Of a stretch of 64,000 bases of DNA, positions 21,111 through 30,693 are shown piece by piece; the stretch's first letter is position 1, and each line of letters begins with the position of its first letter. The DNA comes from Martinezella tropici (GTDB lineage Bacteria; Pseudomonadota; Alphaproteobacteria; Rhizobiales; Rhizobiaceae): contig NZ_QMKK01000030.1 in the NCBI RefSeq assembly GCF_003287875.1, positions 1-64,000 on the forward strand, in the 5' to 3' direction. The notes beneath the pieces are model-generated. The model saw only the letters and a list, made by a program, of their open reading frames with translations, was not told the DNA's origin and did not search any database. The position numbers and the translations under genes are program-made.

Positions 21111-22085
21111 ATGAAGATTGTGGAACATCACCTTGTTCAGCTTGCCGCCGTCATCGAAACCGGAGGCGTGACGGAAGCCGCCGCCATGCTTGGCATGACA
21201 CAGTCGGCCGTGTCGCGGACCATCTCCATCCTCGAAAAGCGTGTAGGTGAGCCGCTGTTCGTTTCCGGGCGCCGGCCAATGCAGCCGACGCCCCTTGGCG
21301 AACAGCTTGGCCTGCAAGGCAAGGCGATTCTCGCGTCCTCGCGCAAGGCGATGGAAATCATCCGCAGCTTCAAGTCGGGTTCGTTCGGCCGCGTGCGGAT
21401 CGGCGGCGTTCCTTTCTTCATGGATGCGGTTGTCTCGCCCATGATCGCCTCGTTCCAGCACGATGAGCCGGGGATCATGGTGCACCAGTCCTACGGCAAC
21501 TATTCCGACCTTGTAAGCGAGCTCGAATCCGGCCAGATCGATGTCGCGGTCACGCCAACGGGCTCCACCGACCTTCGCGCTGACCAGCAGTTCGAACCAC
21601 TGCTGCCTGCGCGAAACGTGCTGGCCTGCGGTGCGGGCCATCCGCTGATGCGCAAACGCAACCTGGCAACGGAGGACATACTCAATTATCCATGGGTCGC
21701 TCCTCTGCCCGGCTCGCCGCTGGTACTGGACCTGCACAATATTCTGCTCACGCTGGGAATTGAGGAAGTTTCGATCCGTTATGCCGGAGGCTCCCTGATG
21801 AGCGTCTTGAACTATCTGGTCGGAACGGACGCCCTGGCAATCCTGCCGCTTTCCGTCGCTCACTCGTTCCGGCGTGAAAACAGGATTAGCGTCATTCCGC
21901 TTGACATCCCGCAGCCACAGCGCGCGCTCGGGATCATGACGAGAACGAAGCCCTATTCAAATCCGGCCGGCCGCAAGCTTATTGGACATTTGCGGCGCGA
22001 ATTCTCCGAGCTGCGCCGGTCGGTCGAAAAGCACGAGCAGGAAATCCGCTGGGCCCACGGCCCTTTCATGGCCGAGCGTGAATGA
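21111..22085 (+). CDS. LysR-family transcriptional regulator 1
   Basis: 324 residues. The N-terminal winged helix-turn-helix spans about residues 5-62 (HHLVQLAAVIETGGVTEAA, then MTQSAVSRTISILEKRVG). The effector-binding domain begins near residue 90 (GRVRIGGVPFFMDAVV). It is about half identical by eye to the LysR protein at 31651, including the unusual FFMDA segment. Divergent orientation to the VOC dioxygenase-esterase pair suggests it controls that pair in response to an aromatic ligand. It may also act on the convergent catabolic operon next to it. No clear Shine-Dalgarno sequence precedes the ATG. Confidence 0.9.
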   Translation: MKIVEHHLVQLAAVIETGGVTEAAAMLGMTQSAVSRTISILEKRVGEPLFVSGRRPMQPTPLGEQLGLQGKAILASSRKAMEIIRSFKSGSFGRVRIGGVPFFMDAVVSPMIASFQHDEPGIMVHQSYGNYSDLVSELESGQIDVAVTPTGSTDLRADQQFEPLLPARNVLACGAGHPLMRKRNLATEDILNYPWVAPLPGSPLVLDLHNILLTLGIEEVSIRYAGGSLMSVLNYLVGTDALAILPLSVAHSFRRENRISVIPLDIPQPQRALGIMTRTKPYSNPAGRKLIGHLRREFSELRRSVEKHEQEIRWAHGPFMAERE

Positions 22086-22178
22086 AAGGGTCCGGCCCGA
22101 GCGGCCGTCGCCGCAATCGGCTGCGTGAGGCGAAGCACAGGTTGTCGCGCTCCGGCCTTTTCGCGTCGCCGGCAAAGC

Positions 22179-23066
22179 CTAGCCCGGTTTCGAGGGTGCC
22201 AGCACGAAATCGTATTCAACCTCCCAGAACCAGCCCGGAAACTCCAGCTCTTGTGCCCGCGCCGCATCGTCGACCCGCTTGAATTCGGCCAGCAGGCTTT
22301 CCTTGACGCCGAAGACGGCGTCGGAGTTGATATAGGGATCGTGGGGGTCGAATATATGTGTCGTCAGCGTCTCGAACCCGTCGGCCTTGAGGATGAAATG
22401 CAGGTGGGCCGGGCGATAGGGATGGCGGCCGAGTCCCGCCAGGAGCTTGCCGACCGTACCGTCATCGGGGATCGGATAGAACTTCGGCTTGACCGCCCGG
22501 AACCAGTAGCGGCCGTCCTCGCCGGTGCGGAACACGCCGCGCAGATTGAAGTCGGGCTGAATGCCCTTCTGCTGCACGTCGTAGAAACCTTCGTCGTTGG
22601 CCTGCCAGACGTCGAGCACGGCATTGGCAACGGGTCGGCCGTCGATATCGAGAATGCGGCCATGAATGACCATATCCTCGCCTTTCTCATCGAGGCAGAT
22701 ATTGGCCCCCATCGGCAATTCGGGCGCGTCTGCGACATGGAACGGTCCAAGCACGGTCGATTCCGACGCACCCGACGGTTTGCGGTTGTTGATCGCATCG
22801 ACAAGCATCGACACGCCGAGCACGTCTGAAAGCAGGATGAATTCCTGCCGCCACTCGTTGCAGAGATGACCGGTCTGGGTCAGGTACATGATCGCCTTGA
22901 ACCATTCATCCTGCGTCGGCTCGATTTCCTTGACCGCCTCGTGCAGCTTGCGCGTGATGACCTCGATCACCTGCTTCAGCCGCGGATCACGCGCATTGGC
23001 ATTGCGCCCGGTGACGACCTCGACGGAGTTCTCCTCCGTGAAAAATCCCTTTTCATGCGTTTCCAT
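22179..23066 (-). CDS. Intradiol dioxygenase 1, hydroxyquinol 1,2-dioxygenase type
   Basis: 295 residues: an N-terminal catechol-dioxygenase linker domain (about 1-100) then the beta-sandwich catalytic domain. Fe(III) ligands are visible as Tyr in NDEGFYDVQ, Tyr in KFYPIPDDG, and the two His of RPAHLHF. The LDVWQANDEGFYDVQ block is the intradiol signature. It opens hydroxyquinol (1,2,4-trihydroxybenzene) or a similar catechol to a muconate; hydroxyquinol is favoured because maleylacetate reductase is in the same operon. It is the last gene of the nine-gene operon, 10 bp after the flavin monooxygenase gene, and converges on LysR gene 1. Confidence 0.88.
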   Translation of the reverse strand: METHEKGFFTEENSVEVVTGRNANARDPRLKQVIEVITRKLHEAVKEIEPTQDEWFKAIMYLTQTGHLCNEWRQEFILLSDVLGVSMLVDAINNRKPSGASESTVLGPFHVADAPELPMGANICLDEKGEDMVIHGRILDIDGRPVANAVLDVWQANDEGFYDVQQKGIQPDFNLRGVFRTGEDGRYWFRAVKPKFYPIPDDGTVGKLLAGLGRHPYRPAHLHFILKADGFETLTTHIFDPHDPYINSDAVFGVKESLLAEFKRVDDAARAQELEFPGWFWEVEYDFVLAPSKPG

Positions 23067-23076
23067 AGCGAAAATC

Positions 23077-24831
23077 TCACAAAGCTAGAACAAAGGACAG
23101 CGCGCGACGAAGCTCCGCCACGGGATCCTGCGCAATCGTTTCGCGACGCCAGCAGACATGTTGGTCGGGTCGCACCAGAACGATGCCGCTGTCGCGGACC
23201 TCGCGCAGATTGGCCCAGTCGCCGGTCAGATCCTGCCAATGCTGGCGCGGCCCGATGATATGAGCCTCGATGTCGAGGCCAAGCTCACGGCCGAGCAGCT
23301 TCGCTGCCTCGACCCAACCGCGACCGCCAATGCCGGTAAGCACCGTAAAGCGGCCCTTGCCGCAAAGATCGAGCGTCGAGGCCTTGGCGCCGTCATCGGC
23401 AAAGATCCAGGCATGCGGCAGCCGCGCACCCGGCCAGGTGGTCGGCTGGTAGTGCAGCTCCGCATCTTTCTCGAAGGCCGGCTCGGGCTCACCGTCGGCG
23501 AGAACGGCATCCGAGCGATAGCGCTGGTTCATTTCGACGCCGTGGGCATCGAATTCATAGACCTTGGCTGCGATCGCCTGACGGATGGCAGCACGCTGCG
23601 TTTCGGCTGCCGGCGTATCGTCGCAGCGCGCATCCATGTTCTGCTGCATTTTCACGGGGTCGATGGAATCGAGCAGGCCAAGCGCCTTGAAGATCGGCCC
23701 GAACTCCTCGATCGACTTGTTGGCTCTGGTCACGATCTGCTTGGCGATCGGCGCGCGCTCACGCTGGTAGCTGTCGAGCAAAGCGGGACCAGCCTTGCCT
23801 TTCAACACATAACTGAGTTTCCACGCGAGATTGAAAGCATCCTGGATCGACGTATTGGAGCCCAGTCCGTTCGATGGCGGATGCCGATGGGTGGCATCAC
23901 CCATGCAGAAGACCCGGCCGTTCTGCATCGTCGTTGCATAGAGATTATTGACGGTCCAGGTCGAAACCGATTGGATTTCCACCGCCAGCTCGTGGTCCCC
24001 GACGAGGTCACGCACCACCTTGGTGGCGAAGGCCGTGTCTACATCCGGCGCCGGCTGGTTGATGTCGTATCCCCAGACGATCAGCCATTCATTCCATGGC
24101 CGAACCATGCGCACTAGGCCCATGCCGATGCCGCCGACGTCGGCGCCCGGCTGGACGACCCAGTAGAGCACCGAGGGACGATGGGCGACGTATTTCGAAA
24201 GATCGGCTTTAAAGAGAATGTTCATCGATCCGCCGACGCCCATACGGCCCTCGAAGCTGAGCCCTGCATCTTCCGCCACCTTGGAGTTGCCGCCATCGGC
24301 GCCGATCAGGTATTTGGACCGAACCGTGAGCTCCGCGCCTGTGAGCCTGTCGCGGCAGGTCGTCGTTACGCCGTCGGCGTCCTGCTCGTAGCGAATATAT
24401 TCGGTCGACATCCGCGCCTGCGCGCCGCGCGAACATGCCGTCTTGAAGAGCAACGGCTCCATGAAGGTCTGGGGCAGATCGTTCATGTGCGAGGGGGACG
24501 ACAGCTGATGCTCGGCCCGGCTCACCGGATGCGTGCCCCAACTGCGCATACGCCCGATCTCTTCGCCAACAAGCGAGGTGCAAAAGACGTTCTGACCCAT
24601 CAAATCCTGCCCGGTGGCAAAGAGATAGGCCTCGTCCTCGACATCCCTTCCAAGATCGCGCAAAACCTCCATCGTGCGCTGGTTGGTGATATGCGCGCGC
24701 GGCGTGTTGGCCAGCCAGCGGTAGCGGTTGATGACCATGGTCTCGACGCCGTAGCTGGCAAGCAGTGCCGCTGAGGCCGAGCCGGCAGGGCCCGTCCCTA
24801 TGATCAAAACGTCGGTATTGATGTCAGCCAT
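23077..24831 (-). CDS. FAD-dependent phenol hydroxylase, TfdB/PheA-like (probable resorcinol-type hydroxylase)
   Basis: 584 residues, the length of TfdB-like flavoprotein monooxygenases. FAD motifs are in order: GTGPAGSASAALL at residues 12-24, the ANTPRAHITNQRTME segment typical of this branch, IGADGGNS (DG motif) and CMGDATHRHPPSNGLGSN (GD motif), then a thioredoxin-like C-terminal domain. It hydroxylates a phenol with NAD(P)H and O2. Next to hydroxyquinol dioxygenases and maleylacetate reductase, the likely reaction is resorcinol (or a close relative) to hydroxyquinol, as in known resorcinol operons. It overlaps the upstream permease gene by 8 bp. Confidence 0.88.
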   Translation of the reverse strand: MADINTDVLIIGTGPAGSASAALLASYGVETMVINRYRWLANTPRAHITNQRTMEVLRDLGRDVEDEAYLFATGQDLMGQNVFCTSLVGEEIGRMRSWGTHPVSRAEHQLSSPSHMNDLPQTFMEPLLFKTACSRGAQARMSTEYIRYEQDADGVTTTCRDRLTGAELTVRSKYLIGADGGNSKVAEDAGLSFEGRMGVGGSMNILFKADLSKYVAHRPSVLYWVVQPGADVGGIGMGLVRMVRPWNEWLIVWGYDINQPAPDVDTAFATKVVRDLVGDHELAVEIQSVSTWTVNNLYATTMQNGRVFCMGDATHRHPPSNGLGSNTSIQDAFNLAWKLSYVLKGKAGPALLDSYQRERAPIAKQIVTRANKSIEEFGPIFKALGLLDSIDPVKMQQNMDARCDDTPAAETQRAAIRQAIAAKVYEFDAHGVEMNQRYRSDAVLADGEPEPAFEKDAELHYQPTTWPGARLPHAWIFADDGAKASTLDLCGKGRFTVLTGIGGRGWVEAAKLLGRELGLDIEAHIIGPRQHWQDLTGDWANLREVRDSGIVLVRPDQHVCWRRETIAQDPVAELRRALSFVLAL

Positions 24832-25942
24832 GCGGCCCTCCCTTGATAGTCCTGGTCAATGGTCCACCGGCAAGGATGCGGCGAACGGGAAAAAGTTGAA
24901 GTCCGGTGCGCTCGGCAAATAGGCCCCACAGTCCCCGCGGGGCAAACAGCATGACGGCAATGCCGAGAAGGCCGAGAACGAGCAGATACCAAGAGCCGTA
25001 ATCGGCAAAGAGCTTCTGCAGAATGAAGAAGACGATGACGCCGACAATCGGTCCCTCGATCGTGCCGATGCCGCCGATGACGACGATGAAGATCACATAG
25101 GCGGTCCAGTCGGTGACCGAGAAGGCGGCGTCCGGCGAGATGCGCGCCTTTTGCAGGTAGATGAGCGCGCCGGTCATGCCCGTGACGAAGGCGGCGGCGA
25201 GGTAGATGGCAAATTTAATGCGGTTTGGATCGATACCGACCGATCTTGCCGCCTCGCGGTTGTCACGCACGGCGGCAAGCCCCAATCCCTGCTTGGAACG
25301 CAATAGCCGATAGGCAAAGCCGATGGCGGCAAACGCCAGCAAAAGCGCCAGCCAATAGCACACCATATCCGCGGCCTGGGCAGGCCGCACACCGAACCAT
25401 TCGGCAGCAAGGCGGGTACCCGGCAGATCGCGCGTGATACCGGAAGGCAGCGATGTTCCCGTGCCGCCGCCGAGCGCTTTCCATTGCGCCAGGGACAGCC
25501 GCGTTACCTCGGCGATCACCCAGGTACCGATCGCGAAATAGGCACCGTGTAACCGGAAGACGAAAAAGGCCGTCGGCACGGAAAGCATCATGGCGGCAAG
25601 CCCGCCGAGCACGATCGCGACAACAGGATTGAGCCCGCTGAGGATGACGGCAGCGGACATGACGTAGGCCCCGAAGCCGACGAAGGCCTGCTGGCCGACC
25701 GAAACGAGCCCGGCATAGCCGGCAAGCAGGTTCCAGCATTGCGCGAGCGTCAGCATCGTCAGGATAAAGAACAGGTCCTGAAGTGCGGCGCGTGGCACGA
25801 AAAAGGGAGCGGCAACGCCTGCTGCGACCATTGCAACGACGAGAATCACCGCAAACGACGAGGCGCGGTTGCGCGTCGATACGGTCCAGCCGGGCAGCGG
25901 CGCGGGCGAAGCGGAATCGGAGGAAAGCCTCTCATGCACCAT
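24824..25942 (-). CDS. Branched-chain-type ABC transporter permease (LivM family), system 1
   Basis: 372 residues. Hydrophobic segments begin near residue 30 and include the LivM hallmarks WNLLAGYAGLVSVGQQAFVG, GAYFAIGTWVIAEV and the cytoplasmic loop AVRDNREAARSVGID. The C-terminus GIAVMLFAPRGLWGL is typical. The ATG at 25942 is chosen because it falls 1 bp after the livH stop; a frame start 22 codons further out would reach far into livH. With the LivH, LivF, LivG and binding-protein genes it forms one importer. It is embedded in the aromatic operon, so it probably imports the aromatic substrate rather than an amino acid. Confidence 0.92.
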   Translation of the reverse strand: MVHERLSSDSASPAPLPGWTVSTRNRASSFAVILVVAMVAAGVAAPFFVPRAALQDLFFILTMLTLAQCWNLLAGYAGLVSVGQQAFVGFGAYVMSAAVILSGLNPVVAIVLGGLAAMMLSVPTAFFVFRLHGAYFAIGTWVIAEVTRLSLAQWKALGGGTGTSLPSGITRDLPGTRLAAEWFGVRPAQAADMVCYWLALLLAFAAIGFAYRLLRSKQGLGLAAVRDNREAARSVGIDPNRIKFAIYLAAAFVTGMTGALIYLQKARISPDAAFSVTDWTAYVIFIVVIGGIGTIEGPIVGVIVFFILQKLFADYGSWYLLVLGLLGIAVMLFAPRGLWGLFAERTGLQLFPVRRILAGGPLTRTIKGGPHG

Positions 25943-25943
25943 G

Positions 25944-26807
25944 TCAGTCCACCGCCCTTGGAAAAAGCCCGCGCGGGCGGACCAACAGCACGAGAAGAAA
26001 TGCCACATGGCCCGCGAGGATCTGCCACTCGGGATTGACGGCTGCGCCCATCGTTTGCGCGACGCCGATGATCACGCCGCCGGCGAGCGTACCCCAGAAG
26101 GAGCCGAGCCCGCCGATGATGACCGCCTCGAAGGCGTAGATCAGCCGCGCCGGGCCCATGGTTGGGTCGAAATTGGCGCGCGTACCGAGAAAGAGGGCCG
26201 CAATCGTCACAACAACCATCGCAAGGCCCGTCGCGGTCGCGAAGATGCGGTCGGAGCGGATGCCCATCAGGCCCGCCGTGGCGCGATCGTCGGAGGTGGC
26301 GCGGAAGGCGCGACCGAGGCTCGTCTTGTAGAAGACGAGGTTGAGCCCAACGATGACGACAACCGAAGCCAGGAAAGTCAGGAGCGGCATAGTGCCGACA
26401 CTGACCGGCCCGAATTTGAGAGACGCCGTTTCCAGCGCGCCCACCGAAACGCGGCGGCTATCGGCGGAAAAGCCTTCCAACAGCGCGTTCTGGATAACGA
26501 CCGAAAGGCCGAAGGTGACAAGCAGCGGCGGCAGTATGTCGTCTCCGATGGTGCGATTGAGCACGAGGAACTGCAGGGCCCAGCCGACCGCATACATCAC
26601 CGGAACGGCGACGAGCGCCGCAACGAAGGGATTGAGCCCGAGCGCGCTGACCAGCACCAGAAGCAGGAAGGCGGCCAGGACGATAAGATCGCCATGCGCG
26701 AGATTGACCAGCCGCATGATGCCGAAAACGAGGCTCAGGCCGGCCGCGAACAGCGCGTACAGACCGCCAAGCAGAATGCCTTGTATGATCGTGTCGAGCC
26801 AGTTCAT
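25944..26807 (-). CDS. Branched-chain-type ABC transporter permease (LivH family), system 1
   Basis: 287 residues, integral membrane. Family motifs are GILLGGLYALFAAGLSLVFG and MRLVNLAHGDLIVLAAF near the N-terminus, the cytoplasmic coupling segment FRATSDDRATAGLMGI, and FEAVIIGGLGSFWGTLAGG near the end. It pairs with the adjacent LivM-type protein as the channel of importer 1. It overlaps the LivF gene by 4 bp (ATGA) and is followed by livM after 1 bp, so translation of these genes is coupled. Confidence 0.93.
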   Translation of the reverse strand: MNWLDTIIQGILLGGLYALFAAGLSLVFGIMRLVNLAHGDLIVLAAFLLLVLVSALGLNPFVAALVAVPVMYAVGWALQFLVLNRTIGDDILPPLLVTFGLSVVIQNALLEGFSADSRRVSVGALETASLKFGPVSVGTMPLLTFLASVVVIVGLNLVFYKTSLGRAFRATSDDRATAGLMGIRSDRIFATATGLAMVVVTIAALFLGTRANFDPTMGPARLIYAFEAVIIGGLGSFWGTLAGGVIIGVAQTMGAAVNPEWQILAGHVAFLLVLLVRPRGLFPRAVD

Positions 26808-27514
26808 CCCGTATGCACTCCGAAATAGGCAGAATGGATGTCGGCGCGGCTAATTGCGTCCGGTGTTCCGGTCAGCGTCACGCGTCCCTCCATCATGCAA
26901 TAGAGACGGTCTGCCACCTTGAGTGCCTGGCCGATATCCTGCTCGACGATCACGATGGCTGCGCCCTCGGCGCGGATTTTGGGAAAGGCTGCGTAGATAT
27001 CGCGGATCACCACCGGTGCCAGGCCCAGGCTGATTTCGTCGCAGAGCAACACCCTCGGATTGGACATCAGCGCCCGGCCGATCGCGACCATCTGCTGCTG
27101 GCCGCCCGATAGCGCGGTGCCGGAATTGCTGCGCCTCTCCTTCAAGACCGGAAAGAGCTCGTATATTGTCTCAAGCGTCCACGCCCCTTTGACGCTGCGC
27201 CCATATTTGCCGATCAGCAGATTTTCCTCCACCGTCAGCGACGGGAAGAGCCTGCGACCTTCCGGCACCATGGCGACACCGAGCGCCATGACCTCGGGGG
27301 CCGGCAGTGCGCCGATCGGCCTGCCATCGAAGCTGATCTGGTCGGGCTCGTTGGCGAGCATGCCCGAAATCGAGCGCATCAGCGTGGATTTGCCGGCGCC
27401 GTTTGCGCCGATGATCGCCAAAGTCTCACCGGCATCAAGCGTGACGTCGACCCCGAAGAGCGCCTGGAAGTCGCCGTAGAAAGCCGTGAGGCCCCGTGTT
27501 TCAAGAAGAGCCAT
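26804..27514 (-). CDS. ABC transporter ATP-binding protein (LivF family), system 1
   Basis: 236 residues. Walker A is GANGAGKST, the signature is LSGGQQQMVAIGRAL, Walker B with its catalytic acidic residue is LLCDEISLGLAP, and the switch His follows in the usual place. It starts TRGLTAFYGDFQALFGV, as LivF proteins do. It powers importer 1 together with the LivG-type subunit, whose stop overlaps its start. Confidence 0.94.
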   Translation of the reverse strand: MALLETRGLTAFYGDFQALFGVDVTLDAGETLAIIGANGAGKSTLMRSISGMLANEPDQISFDGRPIGALPAPEVMALGVAMVPEGRRLFPSLTVEENLLIGKYGRSVKGAWTLETIYELFPVLKERRSNSGTALSGGQQQMVAIGRALMSNPRVLLCDEISLGLAPVVIRDIYAAFPKIRAEGAAIVIVEQDIGQALKVADRLYCMMEGRVTLTGTPDAISRADIHSAYFGVHTG

Positions 27515-28233
27515 CAGACGTCAATCCCGAGATAGATCTGGCGGACCGCCTGCGATTCCATGATTTCGGCCGGCCTGCCGAGGCCGACCACCTTACCGAA
27601 ATTCAGGACGAGAAGACGGCTCACCACGGAGTTGAGGGCATGCAGCACGTGCTCGACCCAGATGATGGCGACACCGGCTCCGTGGATCGTCCGGATCGTC
27701 TCCACCAGTTCACCGCACTCACCCTCCGTCAGGCCGCCGGCGATCTCGTCCAGCAGCAGCACCTTGGGCTCCGTCGCTAGCGCCCGCGCAAGTTCGAGGC
27801 GTTTGCGCTGGAGGAGGCCGAGACTGCCGGCGGCGTGGTTGGCGCGCGCAATCAGGCCGGTGTTCACCAGAATGTCCGCGCAGCGCTCCGACACCTCCCG
27901 CTCGGTCTTTCGCGATCCGTAGGCGGCAGAGACCAGAAGGTTTTCGAAAACGGTCAGCTGCTGGAAGGGCTGCGGGATCTGGAATGTGCGGCCGATCCCT
28001 GCCAGGCACCGCGCCATCGGCGGCTGGCGCGTCACGTCTTCGTCGCGGTAGATAATCCGCCCCTCATCGACGCGCAGATTGCCGCTGATGAGATTGAACA
28101 GGGAGGATTTTCCCGCACCGTTCGGCCCGATGATGCCGAGCGCCTCTCCGCTCTCCAGCGCAAACGACACTCCATCCGCGACCTTCAGGGCGCCGAAGCT
28201 CTTCGAAACGTTTTCGAGGGCAAGTATGACCAT
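27514..28233 (-). CDS. ABC transporter ATP-binding protein (LivG family), system 1
   Basis: 239 residues from the ATG at 28233, preceded by AGGAAG; an upstream frame extension of 25 arginine-rich codons is not supported. Walker A is GPNGAGKSS. The signature helix is the divergent GLLQRKRLELARAL typical of this sub-branch, in place of LSGGQ or LSYGEQ. Walker B is LLLDEIAGGLTEGE and the switch segment is IIWVEHVLHAL. The second LivG in this window shares the same unusual signature, linking the two importers evolutionarily. Confidence 0.93.
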   Translation of the reverse strand: MVILALENVSKSFGALKVADGVSFALESGEALGIIGPNGAGKSSLFNLISGNLRVDEGRIIYRDEDVTRQPPMARCLAGIGRTFQIPQPFQQLTVFENLLVSAAYGSRKTEREVSERCADILVNTGLIARANHAAGSLGLLQRKRLELARALATEPKVLLLDEIAGGLTEGECGELVETIRTIHGAGVAIIWVEHVLHALNSVVSRLLVLNFGKVVGLGRPAEIMESQAVRQIYLGIDV

Positions 28234-28312
28234 CGTCTTCCTGATTGGTGTCCGTTTCGTCCTTCGCCGAATCCGGCGCATGACCGCCTCCGGGCCGAAC
28301 CCGGTCAAGGCA

Positions 28313-29596
28313 TCACGCTGAGGCGATCGGCTCCATCTTGCCGCCTGTGGGAATATCGGGAGCAGTCCTGTTGTCGGTGATGACGAGATCGTAGCCGCCG
28401 CCGTCCTTCAATCTCCACTGGCCGCCAACGAGCGGTGTCTTGGCCACGTTCTTCGCGACAAAAGGCGGGACATTGGCACCGTCCCAGGCGACCGGGCCAA
28501 CGATCGTGTCCAGCTTGGTCGCTGCGATCGCTTTGACTACAGCCGCGCTGTCCGTCGGGTCCGCCCGCTTCATGACATCGACCGCCAATTCGAAAAGCGC
28601 GTGAACGAAGCCGATCGGCTGCGTCCAGGGCCGGCCTGTGGCTTTGGTGAAGCCTGCTGCGAGTTCGGCGGCGCTCTCTCCCGTCAGCGAAGATTTGAAC
28701 GGGTGGCTGGCAGACCACCAGACCTCGCAGGACAGGTTGTGACCACTCTTGCCCAAAGCCTCAAGAGCTTGCGGGAACAGGATGGCCTTGCCGATGGAGG
28801 CGATCTTTGGATGGAAACCCTGCTGCTTGGCCTGGTTCCAGAAGGTGGTGAAGTCCGGCGGGATCATGACGCCTGTGATGACCTCGCAGTTGCCGGACTT
28901 GAAGGCATTGATCTGCGCGGAAAAATCATCGGTCAGGTTCTGGTAGCGACCGGGATCGGCAAGGGTGTAGCCGCCTTTTTCGAGAACCGGCGGGAAACCG
29001 ACCACTTTATCGCCCCAGGCATTGCCGTCCCCGTCGTTCGGGAAGAGGCCGCCCACCTTCTTGTTGGTTTCCAGCTGCTGCCACATGTTGGTGTAGACAG
29101 CGATCACATCCTCCAGGCCCCAGAAGAAATGAAAAGTGCTGTTGAAGGGCTTCCATGATGAGGGGTCGCCTGGATTGGCCTGCTGACCGATGAACCAGGG
29201 CTGCCAGGGAGCGGCCGTCGAGATGCAGGGCATCTCTTCCGCCTCGCAGGTAGTGGCGACCGGATTGGTGGTTTCCGGCGTCGATGCGACGAGCACGAGA
29301 TTGACCTCGTCCTTGACGATCAGCTCCTTGGCGACTTCGGCGGCGCGGTTCGGGTTGGACTGGCTGTCCTTGACTACAATTTCGTAGTTGAGCCCGGCGG
29401 CCTTCGTCTTGGCCAGGAAGCCATCGAGGATGAACTTGTCGGCCTCGGCGAAAGCGGCAAGCGGCCCGGTCTGCGGGCTGACATAACCGAGCTTGATCGC
29501 CGCTCCCTTGGCGATCGCGGGCATGGCAAGGCTGGATGTCGCCGCAAGCGCGCCGGTCGCCGCCGCGGTTTTCAGCAGGTCACGTCTCGTAAACAT
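28313..29596 (-). CDS. Periplasmic solute-binding protein (LivK/Peripla_BP_6 type), system 1
   Basis: 427 residues from the ATG at 29596, which begins a twin-arginine-like signal (TRRDLLKTAAATGAL, cleavage probably near residue 28). A frame extending 142 codons upstream runs antisense-like over the reductase gene and is rejected. The mature part opens with KLGYVSPQTGPLAAFAEAD and carries the two-lobed fold; ISTAAPWQPWF and FFWGLEDVIAVY would line the ligand cleft. It is a paralogue of the binding protein at 39766. It presumably captures an aromatic or phenolic acid for the rest of the operon. 35 bp follow the maleylacetate reductase stop. Confidence 0.92.
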   Translation of the reverse strand: MFTRRDLLKTAAATGALAATSSLAMPAIAKGAAIKLGYVSPQTGPLAAFAEADKFILDGFLAKTKAAGLNYEIVVKDSQSNPNRAAEVAKELIVKDEVNLVLVASTPETTNPVATTCEAEEMPCISTAAPWQPWFIGQQANPGDPSSWKPFNSTFHFFWGLEDVIAVYTNMWQQLETNKKVGGLFPNDGDGNAWGDKVVGFPPVLEKGGYTLADPGRYQNLTDDFSAQINAFKSGNCEVITGVMIPPDFTTFWNQAKQQGFHPKIASIGKAILFPQALEALGKSGHNLSCEVWWSASHPFKSSLTGESAAELAAGFTKATGRPWTQPIGFVHALFELAVDVMKRADPTDSAAVVKAIAATKLDTIVGPVAWDGANVPPFVAKNVAKTPLVGGQWRLKDGGGYDLVITDNRTAPDIPTGGKMEPIASA

Positions 29597-29631
29597 TTTG
29601 GTTTCCTCCTCCCAAAGTAAACACAAGCGTT

Positions 29632-30693
29632 TTAGAGTGGTGGGCGTTCTCCCGCCCAGGCGTCCTGAAGCAGCGCGCGGATCGAGGCTCGGTCGATCGG
29701 CCGCGGATTGGCATAAGGGTTGCGCGTGGCGATTTCGGCGGCGCGGTCGAGATCGCTCTCGGTGAGGCCGAAATCCTTCAGCGCCAGCGGCGAGCCGACG
29801 GATCTGGCGAAATCGTAGAGCCCCTGGCCCGGCGTGCCGCCGAAAATGCGCCCGATCGGCGCAAGCAGCTCCGGCACTGCGGCGGCATTGAAGCCGATCG
29901 TGTGCGGCAGCATGATCGCATGCGTCTCCGCATGCGGCGTGTCGAAACTGCCGCCCAGCGTGTGGCAGATCTTGTGATGCAGCGACATGGAAATCTGCCC
30001 AAGCACGGTGCCGCAGAGCCAAGCGCCGTAGAGTGCCTTTTCCCGCGCCTCGGCATCGCGCGGCGTCTTGACGATCACCGGTAATGCCTCGGCAAATGCG
30101 CGCATGCCCTCGATCGCCATCATGGTAGTGATGGGGTTGCGATCATCGGCATAAAGACCTTCGGCGGCATGCGCGATGGCGTTGAGGCCGCTGGTGACGC
30201 TCATGGTAACAGGCAGGCCAAGCGTCAGTTCGGGGTCATAGATAACCACCTCCGGCACGATCTTCGGGCTGCGAACCGTCGTTTTGATGCCGCCTTCCGT
30301 CTGACCGAGGATCGGCGTTACTTCCGAACCGGCATAGGTAGTCGGGATGACGATCTGATGAATGTCGGTACGGTAGGCCATCGCCTTGCCAAGACCGGTG
30401 GTCGAGCCGCCGCCAAGCGAGACGACGCAATCGGCCTGAAGTGCGGCCGCGCGCGCCAAGGCCTTCTCGGTGACATCGACCGGGGTGTGCATCGTGGCGC
30501 CTGCAAACGTGCCGACTGCAAGCGCGCCAATCCGCGCCGCCAGCGCCTCGCCGTCGGCTGCCTGCTGCGGCGTCGTCAGCACCAGCGCGCGGCGGCAGCC
30601 CAGCGTCTCGATCCATTGGGCGACGCCGGCGCTCGCTCCGGAAGCAAAGACGACACGTGTCGAATGCGGTTGATACGAAAAATCGAGTGTCAT
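29632..30693 (-). CDS. Maleylacetate reductase (iron-containing alcohol dehydrogenase family)
   Basis: 353 residues from the ATG at 30693, which overlaps the upstream dioxygenase stop (ATGA). The NAD-binding element is SLGGGSTTGLGKA near residue 95, then VIPTTYAGSEVTPI, NAIAHAAEGLYA and SLHHKICHTLGG, all placed as in maleylacetate reductases. The enzyme reduces maleylacetate, the product of hydroxyquinol ring opening, to 3-oxoadipate with NAD(P)H. Together with the two intradiol dioxygenases and the phenol hydroxylase it completes a resorcinol/hydroxyquinol lower pathway. Confidence 0.92.
   Translation of the reverse strand: MTLDFSYQPHSTRVVFASGASAGVAQWIETLGCRRALVLTTPQQAADGEALAARIGALAVGTFAGATMHTPVDVTEKALARAAALQADCVVSLGGGSTTGLGKAMAYRTDIHQIVIPTTYAGSEVTPILGQTEGGIKTTVRSPKIVPEVVIYDPELTLGLPVTMSVTSGLNAIAHAAEGLYADDRNPITTMMAIEGMRAFAEALPVIVKTPRDAEAREKALYGAWLCGTVLGQISMSLHHKICHTLGGSFDTPHAETHAIMLPHTIGFNAAAVPELLAPIGRIFGGTPGQGLYDFARSVGSPLALKDFGLTESDLDRAAEIATRNPYANPRPIDRASIRALLQDAWAGERPPL

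Noticed and set aside
24824..28233. Naming the Liv-type transporters as leucine/isoleucine/valine systems
   Set aside because: Family motifs identify the transporter class only; the operon context suggests aromatic or phenolic ligands, so liv gene symbols were not assigned.
28313..30022. 569-residue extended start for binding protein 1
   Set aside because: The extra 142 residues overlap the maleylacetate reductase gene and look like out-of-frame translation; a Tat-like signal and ribosome site mark the start at 29596.
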